Source: Verrucomicrobia bacterium UBA3750
Lineage (GTDB): Bacteria; Verrucomicrobiota; Kiritimatiellia; RFP12; UBA1067
Direction: 5' to 3'
DNA length: 17,529 nucleotides
Assembly (NCBI GenBank): GCA_002371755.1
Contig: DFGM01000164.1
Location: 1 to 17,529, forward strand
Below, in pieces: positions 1 to 7,293 of this stretch. The first letter of the stretch is position 1. Each line of letters starts with the position of its first letter. The position numbers were made by a program, and so were the translations under genes. A model generated the notes under the pieces. The model was not told the origin of the DNA, did no database searches, and saw only the letters and a program-made list of their open reading frames with translations.

Positions 1-999
1 GGCATCAAGGACATCGAAAAGATGGTCATGGAAGGGGATTTGGGCGAAGACACCGCCGTCAAGGGAACTATCACCAAGGTGGACGTCTCCAAGGAATACG
101 CGGCGCACGTGAAAGAGTTTGCGCATCTCGCAAAGCCCGTTCATGTGGCTATGGACTTCGGTAATGGCATGGGCATCGCCGAAGCGGTGGCGTTCCAGGG
201 TCAGGACTTGCTCACGCACGACGATCTCTACGGCACATACGATGGCGACTTCCCGAACCATGCCGCCAACCCTCTTGAACATGAGACGCTGGATGATCTG
301 CGCGCCCTCATCAAGGCCAACCCCGGCAAGTACGCATTCGGCGTCGCCTACGATGGCGATGCAGACCGGGCCGGCTTCATCGACGAGAAGGGCGAAATCA
401 TCGCGATGGACTTCATCACCGCGCTCATCTCTCAGGATCTTCTCAAGACCAACCCCGGAGCCGCATGCTTCTATGACCTGAGGTCTACCAAGGCGGCGGG
501 CGAGGCCATAGCCGAAGCCGGCGGCAAGCCGATGATGAGCCGCGTCGGCCACAGTTTCATCAAGGCGCAGATGCGCGAAAACGACGCCATCTTCGCAGGC
601 GAGCTTTCCGGCCACTACTACTTCAAGGCCAACTTCACTGCCGAATCGTCATCCATGGCCACATACGCGCTCGCGAATATCGTCTCGGCTTCCGACAAGC
701 CTCTTTCCGAGCTCATCGCGCCTCTGAGGCGCTACAGCCAGTCTGGCGAAATCAATACGAAGACCGTCACTCCGCCTGCGGAAATCCTCGCCAAGATCAA
801 GGCTGGGTATTCCGCAAAGCCCGGCATGAAGGTGTTCGAGCTTGACGGCGTGAGCGTGGATGCGTGGGAAACGGAAGGCTGGTGGGCGAATGTGCGCATG
901 AGCAACACCGAACCGCTCGTGCGCCTCAATCTTGAAGGCAAGACTCCCGCGATTATGGAGGCGAAACGTGATGAATTTCTCGCGATCATCCGCGCTTGA
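1..999 (+). CDS. Phosphomannomutase/phosphoglucomutase (5' end outside window)
   Basis: This is the C-terminal part of an alpha-D-phosphohexomutase, which interconverts hexose 6-phosphate and hexose 1-phosphate in the cytoplasm and so feeds nucleotide-sugar synthesis. The frame is open from base 1, so the N-terminal domain with the catalytic phosphoserine lies upstream. What is visible fits the family: the Mg2+-binding DGDADR loop (bases 352-369), the sugar-specificity loop GELSGH (from base 598) and the phosphate-binding loop with RMSNTEP (bases 895-915) in domain 4. The preceding NFPNH-like stretch (DFPNHAANP) is also typical. The stop overlaps the next gene by 29 bp, which suggests cotranscription with a lipoprotein, CvpA-like protein and sigma factor. 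Mannose versus glucose specificity cannot be told from sequence, so no symbol is given. Confidence 0.93.
   Translation, partial: GIKDIEKMVMEGDLGEDTAVKGTITKVDVSKEYAAHVKEFAHLAKPVHVAMDFGNGMGIAEAVAFQGQDLLTHDDLYGTYDGDFPNHAANPLEHETLDDLRALIKANPGKYAFGVAYDGDADRAGFIDEKGEIIAMDFITALISQDLLKTNPGAACFYDLRSTKAAGEAIAEAGGKPMMSRVGHSFIKAQMRENDAIFAGELSGHYYFKANFTAESSSMATYALANIVSASDKPLSELIAPLRRYSQSGEINTKTVTPPAEILAKIKAGYSAKPGMKVFELDGVSVDAWETEGWWANVRMSNTEPLVRLNLEGKTPAIMEAKRDEFLAIIRA
957..961 (+). promoter_or_regulatory. Ribosome binding site deciding the start of the TPR lipoprotein
   Basis: GGAGG lies 9 nt before the ATG at 971, inside the end of the phosphohexomutase gene. It favours 971 over the upstream in-frame ATG at 932, because only the 971 start places a hydrophobic signal sequence and a cysteine at the right distance from the N-terminus. 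Confidence 0.7.
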
Positions 1000-2155
1000 C
1001 GCATCCGTCGGCATCCTGTGTCTGGCGCTCGCCGTGCTGGGCGCGGGTTGCGGCCCGAAAGACGGCAAGGACGAATACGCCGAGGCGCAGCAGGCGTATT
1101 CACTCCGCAATCTGGAGAAAGCCTCGGAGCTCTTCGCGAAGAGTGCCGAGCTCGACCCCGGCAATGCGGATGCGCTCGTCATGCTTGCCCGCTCCCGGCT
1201 CGACCTCGGGGACTTGGCAGGCGCGACCGATGCAATCGCCAAAGCCCAGGCAATCGTCCCGGACGATATCGACGTGCGGGAACTTTCGGCGCAGCTCGCT
1301 TGGCACGCGAAGAACTACGACCTTGCGCGCGAGAAGTTTCTCGCAATAGCGAAGGATGGCTCTCTCGAACCCGCCGTGCGCGCGCAGGCATATGCCGGGC
1401 TTGGCGTAGTCGATATGACATTGGGCGGCATATCTTCCTCCGGCTCGCAGCTTTGGGTGCGCGACCGTGCGCGCACGGAGTTCCTTCAGGCCATAGCGCT
1501 CGACCCCAGGTGCGCAAGCGCCAGATACCATCTCGCGCTCGTCTACCGCGACGAACCTTTCGGTTATGCCGATGCGGCCTTGGAGCAGTTCCAGTTCTTC
1601 GTGCGCCTGTCTACTACCGCCGATCCCCGCATGCAGAACGTGCAGAGGGTGGTCATCCCCGCTCTTAAAGAGGAGATAGGAGCGCGCCTGGCATCGCGTC
1701 CCGGCGCTTCCAACAGGGATAGCACGGCTTCGGCGGCTCTCCTCAAGAAGGCGGAGGAAGCGTGGAAGAAGTCGACGTTCAAGACCGCCCGGCTGAGGTA
1801 CGAAGAAGCGTACAAGGCAGATCCTCTTTCCTATCCTGCGGCTCTCGGGCTTGCCAAGGCGTGGGAAAAGACCGATACGACGGCAAACGGCATGAAGCGC
1901 GCCTATGAATACTATCGCGCGGCCTGCCAGTTGCGCGCAGGTTCGGTGAAGACGCTTATCGCGGCTGCCGACCTCGCCGTGAAACTTGGCCAGCATGCGA
2001 GCGCTGCCGACCTCTATTCCCGCGCCGTCGCTTCCAGCGCCAGGGATATTACGGCTATCGACGGGCTTATCCGCTCGCTGCGCAAGTGCGGCAACGGGCA
2101 ATCCGCCGCCGTATATCAGAAATACCGCGATACGATCCCCGTCAAACGCAGATGA
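971..2155 (+). CDS. TPR-repeat lipoprotein
   Basis: This 394-residue protein has a short N-terminus with one Arg, a hydrophobic stretch (about residues 12-24) and LGAGC, with Cys27 as the likely lipidated residue. That predicts a lipoprotein facing the periplasm. The lipobox is slightly atypical, with Gly rather than Leu at -3. The rest is alpha-helical with tetratricopeptide-type repeats: two clear units at about 35-98 (including AYSLRNLEKASELFAKSAELDPGN and a second LDLGDLAGATDAIAKAQ), one at about 107-125, one near 165-195 (FLQAIALDPRCASARYHLALVY), and a second set at about 255-355. TPR proteins are scaffolds for protein-protein contacts; the partner is unknown. The gene overlaps the upstream mutase by 29 bp and the CvpA-like gene by 4 bp (ATGA), so translational coupling is likely. 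Envelope assembly or sensing for the downstream sigma factor is an inference from context. Confidence 0.85.
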   Translation: MNFSRSSALDASVGILCLALAVLGAGCGPKDGKDEYAEAQQAYSLRNLEKASELFAKSAELDPGNADALVMLARSRLDLGDLAGATDAIAKAQAIVPDDIDVRELSAQLAWHAKNYDLAREKFLAIAKDGSLEPAVRAQAYAGLGVVDMTLGGISSSGSQLWVRDRARTEFLQAIALDPRCASARYHLALVYRDEPFGYADAALEQFQFFVRLSTTADPRMQNVQRVVIPALKEEIGARLASRPGASNRDSTASAALLKKAEEAWKKSTFKTARLRYEEAYKADPLSYPAALGLAKAWEKTDTTANGMKRAYEYYRAACQLRAGSVKTLIAAADLAVKLGQHASAADLYSRAVASSARDITAIDGLIRSLRKCGNGQSAAVYQKYRDTIPVKRR

Positions 2156-2553
2156 TCGAAATGCTGCCAATGGACTGGGTCTTGGCTGGATTCGTGCTCT
2201 CCATGGCCGTCATGGGGCTCTTCAGGGGCTTTTCCGGCACTCTTGCCTTTATGGCGGCCATCGCGGCTGCTTCTGTCGCCGGCTTCAAGGCGTGGGAGCT
2301 TGCCCCCAATTGGCTGGGGCAGCTTTGGATGTGCGGCGCGGCCACGCTTATCGTGGTCCTAATCGTGTTCGGCATTGTCCGCCTCATCGTGAAGAAAATA
2401 GTGAATGGCATCCTCGCTCAGCCGAGCGATGCCGTTTTCGGCTTTGTCGCGGGCGCGGTAGCGGGGCTCGTCGTGATATTCGTCTGGGCGAAGACCGGCC
2501 TCTATACCGAATACTCGAACATCGTCACGGAGGTGGCAGCGCGTGTCGGGTGA
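2152..2553 (+). CDS. CvpA family membrane protein
   Basis: This 133-residue, strongly hydrophobic protein has four probable membrane helices at about residues 8-24, 29-45, 60-80 and 94-112. The early MDWVLAGFVLSMAVMGLFRGF segment and the later PSDAVFGFVAGAVAGL segment match the CvpA pattern, in which a D..l......GlxRGf helix is followed by a d...G...G helix. CvpA homologues are inner-membrane proteins named from colicin V production; their biochemical role is unresolved and a link to envelope integrity is suspected. I chose the ATG at 2152, which overlaps the TPR gene stop as ATGA. Nearby ATGs at 2161 and 2170 are possible alternatives, and no strong Shine-Dalgarno separates them. An in-frame extension to 2086 adds only a polar, basic stretch and seems unlikely. 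Confidence 0.78.
   Translation: MIEMLPMDWVLAGFVLSMAVMGLFRGFSGTLAFMAAIAAASVAGFKAWELAPNWLGQLWMCGAATLIVVLIVFGIVRLIVKKIVNGILAQPSDAVFGFVAGAVAGLVVIFVWAKTGLYTEYSNIVTEVAARVG
2529..2533 (+). promoter_or_regulatory. Ribosome binding site for the GTG start of the sigma factor
   Basis: GGAGG sits 9 nt before GTG 2543, within the last codons of the CvpA-like gene. It supports a GTG start and an 11-bp overlap between the two genes. Confidence 0.7.
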
Positions 2554-3028
2554 AGAACTGATTGATGCCGCGCGAGCCCTTGAGAAAAAACTCCTGAACT
2601 TTTTCTGGCGCCAGGGCGTTCTTATGGGTGAGGGCGAGGATCTTGTGCAAGAAACCTACCTCAGGCTCTGGAAATACCGCGACCGCTACGAACCTACCGC
2701 CGGCATAGCCACTTTCGTCTTCATGGTGGCGCGTCAGGTGCGCATAGACGCGCTAAGACGCCAGACGAGACGCGAAAAGCGCGAGGAGACGTGGCAGAAG
2801 GAACGGCCCGAGGTGCAGGAACCGGATTCCTGGACTGCGGAATACGTCAGGTGGGCGGTCGCGCAGCTTCCGGAGCAGATGAGGGAAGTCGTGGAGTTCG
2901 GCGTCTTCCAGGATTTGCCGTACGAAGAAGTCGGCAAGATACTGGATATACCCGTCGGCACCGTAAAGTCGCGCATGTTCAACGCCATCAGAAAACTGAA
3001 GGAGCTGACCGATGACAAAAGATCTTGA
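2543..3028 (+). CDS. RNA polymerase ECF-type sigma factor
   Basis: This 161-residue sigma-70 family protein has only regions 2 and 4, the ECF layout. Region 2 (about 12-78) contains DLVQETYLRLWKYRDRYEP followed by a TFVFMVARQVRIDALRR segment, which corresponds to core binding and -10 recognition. Region 4 (about 105-155) contains LPEQMREVVEF, then a helix-turn-helix (DLPYEEVGKILDIPVGTVKSRMFNAIRKLKE) that would bind the -35 element. It would direct RNA polymerase to a stress or envelope regulon. The start is GTG, supported by GGAGG 9 nt upstream. The gene overlaps CvpA by 11 bp and the next gene, a one-TM protein, by 17 bp, the usual arrangement for a sigma factor with its membrane regulator. 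The regulon is unknown, and the subfamily cannot be assigned by eye. Confidence 0.93.
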   Translation: MSGEELIDAARALEKKLLNFFWRQGVLMGEGEDLVQETYLRLWKYRDRYEPTAGIATFVFMVARQVRIDALRRQTRREKREETWQKERPEVQEPDSWTAEYVRWAVAQLPEQMREVVEFGVFQDLPYEEVGKILDIPVGTVKSRMFNAIRKLKELTDDKRS

Positions 3029-3515
3029 AGAGACGCTGGCCGGACTTGATGCGGGATGCCGTGAAACGATTCTCAGGATGAAAGCCGCATTTCGTGACGA
3101 GGCGACATCGCCTCGGGCAGGCGGCGCAATCCGTTTCACGCCGCCCAAGTGGTGGAAGGGCGCTTTTACGCGCACGCAGGTGGCTGTTCTTGCTGCGGCC
3201 TGCCTTCTCGTGGTGTTGGGCTTCGCCACCGTGCTTGCGCCTGCGCGCGTGGAGAAGGGCAAACTTGCCTCTTCTCCCTATGCGATGGCCTATTCAGGCG
3301 AGAAATCGGTGGAAGAACTTGTCCGCACGCAAAGGCCTGACGGCGGATGGGAAAGTGATTATCTCACCCGCCAGAACGCGGCCGCCCTCAAGAGCGTCCA
3401 GGGCGCAGAGCTCGCCTACAGGAAGGCTTTGCGCCATTTGCGCATGAAAGGCCTCAAGCCGATGTCAGACGAGGAGTTCTCGCGGTTGAAGGTGTTGGCG
3501 GCGGTAAGGATTTGA
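3012..3515 (+). CDS. Single-pass membrane protein, candidate anti-sigma or sigma-linked regulator
   Basis: This 167-residue protein has a cytoplasmic-type N-terminal part of about 55 residues, one membrane helix (about 56-76, TQVAVLAAACLLVVLGFATVL) and a C-terminal domain of about 90 residues that is probably outside. That topology, and the 17-bp overlap with the ECF sigma gene, suggest an anti-sigma factor. I do not see the zinc-binding HxxxCxxC motif of the common ZAS domain, so family membership is not proven. The outer part carries QRPDGGW (107-113), which resembles the QxxDGGW repeat of terpene cyclases and prenyltransferases. It is followed by NAAALKS and a helical stretch with LRMKGLKPMSDEEFSRLK. 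GAAGGAG (2998-3004) lies 7 nt before the ATG. Anti-sigma function is inferred from position and topology only. Confidence 0.62.
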   Translation: MTKDLEETLAGLDAGCRETILRMKAAFRDEATSPRAGGAIRFTPPKWWKGAFTRTQVAVLAAACLLVVLGFATVLAPARVEKGKLASSPYAMAYSGEKSVEELVRTQRPDGGWESDYLTRQNAAALKSVQGAELAYRKALRHLRMKGLKPMSDEEFSRLKVLAAVRI

Positions 3516-3534
3516 CTTTCGGGAAAGGTTTTGG

Positions 3535-4224
3535 ATGGCTGGGCTTGGCGAACGCATTCTGGATCTCGTCTATCCAAGGCGTTGTGAGCTTTGCATGGAA
3601 CCGGCCGGGCCAATCGCCCGCCAGATTTGCTCCAAATGCCTCGCCAAGATTCCCTTTGCCGAAATAGATACGTGCTCGCCCGACAAGTTCGATCGCCATG
3701 TCGCATTCGACGCCGGAGCGGCCGCCCTGGTTTTCGAAGGCGTTGCACGGCGCATGATAATCGACTTCAAGTTCAACGCACACCTCTGGCTCTGCGAAGA
3801 TTTCGCCACATGGATGCGTATTGCGGCCGCGAACAGATTCGATACTGATTATGTCGATGCCGTCGTCCCGATGCCATCTTCCCTCTTCCATCGTGCCGAC
3901 AGAGGCTACAACCAGTCCGCGCTCCTTGCGCGGTCGGTGGCGAAGAAGATAGGCAGGCGATTCCTTGATGGCGTGGTGCACAGGAAAAACAGGGTGCGCC
4001 GCCAATCTGGCCTCGGCAACGAGGAGCGCTGGGAAAATGCGCGCGATTCCTTCATCGTGGCCGGAAAAGAGCTTGTGGAAGGCCGCACCATACTGCTCGT
4101 TGATGACATAGTCACGACCGGTGCCACGCTTTCCGAGTGCGCCAAGGCGCTCAAGGAAGCCGGGGCCTGGAGGGTCTGGGGGCTTGTTTTGGCGCGCCGT
4201 CTCCCAGGCTCCATTGCCGAATAG
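3535..4224 (+). CDS. comF: ComF family phosphoribosyltransferase-like protein
   Basis: This 229-residue protein matches the ComF/GntX family. The N-terminus has a four-cysteine zinc site (CELC at 17-20, CSKC at 32-35). The central VVPMPSSLFHRADRGYNQSALLA segment (110-132) is the family hallmark, and ILLVDDIVTTGATLSEC (186-202) is the type I phosphoribosyltransferase PRPP-binding loop. In Firmicutes ComF takes part in DNA uptake during competence, as a partner of the ComFA helicase and DprA; in other bacteria its role is less clear and its substrate is unknown. A GAAAGG element (3523-3528) precedes the ATG. It lies 19 bp after the one-TM protein in the same direction and is probably the last gene of the rightward unit. 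No other competence genes are visible in the window. Confidence 0.9.
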   Translation: MAGLGERILDLVYPRRCELCMEPAGPIARQICSKCLAKIPFAEIDTCSPDKFDRHVAFDAGAAALVFEGVARRMIIDFKFNAHLWLCEDFATWMRIAAANRFDTDYVDAVVPMPSSLFHRADRGYNQSALLARSVAKKIGRRFLDGVVHRKNRVRRQSGLGNEERWENARDSFIVAGKELVEGRTILLVDDIVTTGATLSECAKALKEAGAWRVWGLVLARRLPGSIAE

Positions 4225-4266
4225 GATTTTATTCCTGCGAGATGTGGCGGCGGCGATCCTTTCTCT
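4225..4266. other. Convergent intergenic gap, no clear terminator
   Basis: This 42-bp gap lies between the ends of comF (rightward) and the GH2 gene (leftward). I see no strong hairpin followed by a T-run on either strand, so read-through or Rho-dependent ending is likely. Nothing else is recognisable. Confidence 0.5.
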
Positions 4267-6549
4267 TCAGAAATGGCAGATGGCATCTTCGAATCCGCCG
4301 CCCGATACTTTTAGCGTGCCGCGCTCTCCTTTTACGACCACCACAAGCTTCCCGTGGAATGTCGTCATCTTCGGCTCGGTGAAGACTTCAAGGCTGGTTG
4401 CGTCGCCGTTGCATGCGCCTTTGAATGCCGCACTGCCCGAAACCGTGAACGCGAGGGGAATTGCCGCGTCCGGGACGATGTTGCCGCCGGCATCGACAAT
4501 CGTCACCTCGAAGAATCGCAAATCGTCGCGCTTGTCGAAAGGCTCGCCCTCGATCTTTATCGCTGCCGCTTCGCCCGCCGTCCGGACGGATGCGGTGCGT
4601 CCATCAGGGCATACGACTTTCAGTTCGCCGGGTTCGTAGGCGATGTCATTCCATCTCAGGCGATAGCGATCTAGGCGTGAAGTCTTCGCCTTGACGCGCA
4701 CGCCCTGGGACTTCCCGTTCACGAACAGTTCTGCGGAATCGGCATCGGTATAGACGTATACCGGGGTCGTTTTGCCTTCGCGCCCCGGAAAGGTCCAGTG
4801 CGACGGGACGATGTGGAGGGTGCGGCCGTCTCTCTTCCAATACGAGCGGTAGAGCCAGGCGCGGTCTTTCGGCAACCCTGCGAGATCGTAGATGCCGAAG
4901 TAGGATGAGCGGCTAGGCCAATATGTGTCGTATGGCGAAGGCTCTCCAAGATAGTCGAACCCGGTCCAGACGAACTCGCCAACCACCCAATCGTTGTCCT
5001 CTTGCATCGCACGGTCGTCGTCGGGGAGGTTTGCCCATGAGGCATATTCCACATCGTAGCTTGAACACTGGCCGTCCGGATGAGGGTTGTCGTTCGTCGC
5101 AATTGCGTCTGGCGGGAAATAGTAGCATCCGCGTGACGAGAATGCCGAGGCGGTTTCAGAACCTAGGACTATGCCTGAGCGCGAAGCATCCCGCGCCATG
5201 GAATAGTAGTTCAGGCGGTAGTTGAGTCCGTTCAAATCCATGATTCCGGCAATTCCGCTCTTTATTGGTCCAGGCCAGCGATCCATACCTTGTGTGACAG
5301 GACGGGTCGAATCGAGCGAATGGACGAACTCGAGCATTGCCTTGGTGTGCCTAAAGCCCATTTCGCTCCATTGTTCCGGCACTTCGTTGCCGATAGACCA
5401 CATCACCACCGACGGATGAGAGCGGTTGACCTTGACCAGCATCTCCAAGTCTTTCCGCCACCATTCGTCATAGAAACGGTTGTAGCCGTTTTTGCACTTG
5501 GGCGTTTTCCAGCCGTCGAAGCTTTCAGCCATCACCATCATACCCATCTCGTCGCAGATTGCCACCTGTTCCGGGGCTGGCATGTTGTGGGCGGTGCGGA
5601 TGGCATCGCAGCCGATTTCCTTCAGTTTTCTGACTTGGCGCCTGAATGCGGCGGCATTCCATTCCGCACCCAGCGGTCCGAGGTCGTGGTGCAGGCACAC
5701 TCCTTTGAATTTGCGCTTCTTTCCATTCAGTTTGAATCCCTCGCAGCCGTATTCAAGCGTCCTGAAGCCGAAGCGCGTTTCGGCGGTGTCGAGAGTCGCA
5801 CCGCTTGCCGCATCCTTTATCTCGGTGATGAGAGTGTAGAGGTTGGGCTCTTCCGGCGACCAAGGCTTGTAGGGACCATTGCCTTCCTTGACATGGTTCG
5901 ATATCGTCACGGCTATTCCGTCTGGGTTGCGCACGGCTACGTCCGCCTCCCAGGTCTGCAATGCCGGGGTGCGCACGAATACGCCAAATGTCGCCACGCC
6001 GCATCTCGGCCCGGTGACGAGGCGTACCGGTCGAATAAGCCCGGCGCCGGGATACCATCTAGAGCTTTCGGGAAGATTGCGAAGAGTCACTTCAAGTTCG
6101 TGTTCGCCTGCCGCGGCGGGAAGCTCCACCTCGAATACGTTATAGCCGTATTTCCATTCGCCGACCCTCCTGCCGTCCCAGAAGATTTCGGGCTCGCTCA
6201 TCGCGCCTTCGAATACTAAAGACGCATACCCCACGCCCTTGTCGAGATGCACCTTGCGGCGGTATCTGCCCTCTCCCACCCAAGGCAGCGAACCGGAACG
6301 CCCCGTCTTCTTCGTCGCCGTCTTTTCGCCGTTTTGTTCGATTGCGACTGTCTGCTTGTCGATTTCGCGGTCGAAGGGGCCTGAAATCGCCCAATCGTGC
6401 GGAACCGTCACGGCGACCCAGTTGGTCGAGTCGCGCGAGAATTCCCATCCTTCGGCAAGTTTCACGCTGGTGGTGCGCGCCATGGCGGCGGCTTGTGCCG
6501 CGCCGGCCAAGAAAGCGGAGGCAATCGTCAACTTGAATGTTCGGGTCAT
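4267..6549 (-). CDS. Exported GH2-family glycoside hydrolase (beta-galactosidase-like)
   Basis: This 760-residue enzyme begins with a probable signal peptide (residues 1 to about 22, ending in an Ala-rich AQAAAMA stretch). A jelly-roll sugar-binding domain follows (about 30-180, with VPHDWAISGPFD and YPGAGLIRPV), then a short Ig-like domain (about 187-262). The TIM barrel (about 265-550) carries the acid/base Glu389 in WSIGNEV and the nucleophile Glu465 in VLGSET. The C-terminal part has DUF4982-like and Ig-like domains (about 575-650 and 660-755). GH2 enzymes are retaining glycosidases; beta-galactosidase is the likeliest activity, but beta-glucuronidase or beta-mannosidase cannot be excluded. 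The protein would act in the periplasm or at the cell surface on glycans. AAAGGA precedes the ATG. The Ig-like domain is much shorter than usual, with only about 30 residues between Trp200 and Trp230. Confidence 0.9.
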   Translation of the reverse strand: MTRTFKLTIASAFLAGAAQAAAMARTTSVKLAEGWEFSRDSTNWVAVTVPHDWAISGPFDREIDKQTVAIEQNGEKTATKKTGRSGSLPWVGEGRYRRKVHLDKGVGYASLVFEGAMSEPEIFWDGRRVGEWKYGYNVFEVELPAAAGEHELEVTLRNLPESSRWYPGAGLIRPVRLVTGPRCGVATFGVFVRTPALQTWEADVAVRNPDGIAVTISNHVKEGNGPYKPWSPEEPNLYTLITEIKDAASGATLDTAETRFGFRTLEYGCEGFKLNGKKRKFKGVCLHHDLGPLGAEWNAAAFRRQVRKLKEIGCDAIRTAHNMPAPEQVAICDEMGMMVMAESFDGWKTPKCKNGYNRFYDEWWRKDLEMLVKVNRSHPSVVMWSIGNEVPEQWSEMGFRHTKAMLEFVHSLDSTRPVTQGMDRWPGPIKSGIAGIMDLNGLNYRLNYYSMARDASRSGIVLGSETASAFSSRGCYYFPPDAIATNDNPHPDGQCSSYDVEYASWANLPDDDRAMQEDNDWVVGEFVWTGFDYLGEPSPYDTYWPSRSSYFGIYDLAGLPKDRAWLYRSYWKRDGRTLHIVPSHWTFPGREGKTTPVYVYTDADSAELFVNGKSQGVRVKAKTSRLDRYRLRWNDIAYEPGELKVVCPDGRTASVRTAGEAAAIKIEGEPFDKRDDLRFFEVTIVDAGGNIVPDAAIPLAFTVSGSAAFKGACNGDATSLEVFTEPKMTTFHGKLVVVVKGERGTLKVSGGGFEDAICHF

Positions 6550-6646
6550 GGTCGTCCTTTCTTTTGCCCGTGAAGGCGTTCATTGTCGGGGCGGGGCGGA
6601 GTGTGCCGCCATGCCCCTGTCGCACCGATGCCCGGCGTGCGGAAGC

Positions 6647-6652
6647 ATTTTA
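6647..6652 (-). promoter_or_regulatory. Possible -10 element for the GH2 gene
   Basis: On the minus strand the sequence reads GAATGTAAAATGC, with TAAAAT as a candidate -10; TCGACG 17 nt upstream (6670-6675) is a poor -35. The element overlaps the stop codon of guanylate kinase and lies about 97 nt before the GH2 start. It shares TAAAAT with the three better promoters in this window but lacks their TGG extension, so support is weak. Confidence 0.3.
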
Positions 6653-7249
6653 CATTCTGCCGCTCAGGGCGTCGATGAGGTCGCAGAGACGCTTGAAGCA
6701 TATGCCGAGGTCGTCATTGACTACCCGGTACATATACTCGCCGGCGCGTGCGATTTCGCCTTCCGCGTTGGCGAGACGCTTTTCTATCGTTTCGGCCGAA
6801 TCCGTGCCGCGGTGGACGAGCCTTTCGCGCAGCTCTTCCATAGAGGGAGGGCTTATGAAGATGTCGACATAGCCAATCTTCAGCGGGTCGGTGTTCGGGA
6901 GGCTGCGGACGTAATCCCGTACTTTTCCGGCACCTTGGACGTCGATATCGAGAACCATCGAATTGCCTTCGGCGAGCACTTCTTCTATCGGGGCTTTGAG
7001 CGTGCCGTAGTAGTTGTCGTGCACTTTGGCGTGCTCGAGGAAAGCGTTCTCGGCAAGAAGTTCTTCGAACCGCTCCTTTGAGAGGAAGTGGTAGTCGAGG
7101 CCGTCCTCTTCTTCGCCGCGCGGATTGCGTGTGGTGCAGGAGATTGAATATACGAGATCGTGATATTCCTGAAGCAACATGTCGATAAGCGTCGACTTCC
7201 CGCAGCCAGAAGGTGCGGAAATCACCAGAAACAACGGCTTGGTCTTCAT
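6650..7249 (-). CDS. gmk: Guanylate kinase
   Basis: This 199-residue enzyme phosphorylates GMP to GDP with ATP in purine nucleotide synthesis. The P-loop SAPSGCGKST (11-20) is at the N-terminus. The GMP-binding region follows (SISCTTRNPRGEEEDGLDYHFLS, about 35-58), along with YYGTLKAPIEEVL, the central MVLDIDVQGAGKVR strand and the lid region with ERLVHRGTDSAETIEKRL. Length and motif order are normal for the family (E. coli Gmk is 207 residues). The gene starts 44 bp after the symporter stop in the same direction. The upstream bases ACAACAGACATAAA contain no Shine-Dalgarno sequence, which is unusual here. A short palindrome (7271-7284) lies between the two genes. Confidence 0.97.
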   Translation of the reverse strand: MKTKPLFLVISAPSGCGKSTLIDMLLQEYHDLVYSISCTTRNPRGEEEDGLDYHFLSKERFEELLAENAFLEHAKVHDNYYGTLKAPIEEVLAEGNSMVLDIDVQGAGKVRDYVRSLPNTDPLKIGYVDIFISPPSMEELRERLVHRGTDSAETIEKRLANAEGEIARAGEYMYRVVNDDLGICFKRLCDLIDALSGRM

Positions 7250-7270
7250 TTTATGTCTGTTGTGCGATTT

Positions 7271-7284
7271 CTTGGCGTGCCAAG
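7271..7284. repeat. 14-bp perfect palindrome between symporter and gmk
   Basis: CTTGGC-GT-GCCAAG is a 6-bp inverted repeat with a 2-base centre, located 22-35 nt before the gmk start. There is no T-run beside it, so it is not a standard terminator. An operator or a small mRNA hairpin is possible; no binding protein can be named. Confidence 0.5.
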
Positions 7285-7293
7285 CTGGATGCG

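Noticed and set aside
5290..6219. A 309-residue open frame on the plus strand opposite the GH2 gene
   Set aside because: The minus strand carries both catalytic motifs of GH2; the plus-strand product shows nothing recognisable.
6587..6625. GC-rich stretch with possible GGGGC/GCCCC and GGCGG/CCGCC pairings between gmk and GH2
   Set aside because: The pairings compete and are imperfect, and the GACCC loop and leader of the palindrome family are missing. It may be compositional.
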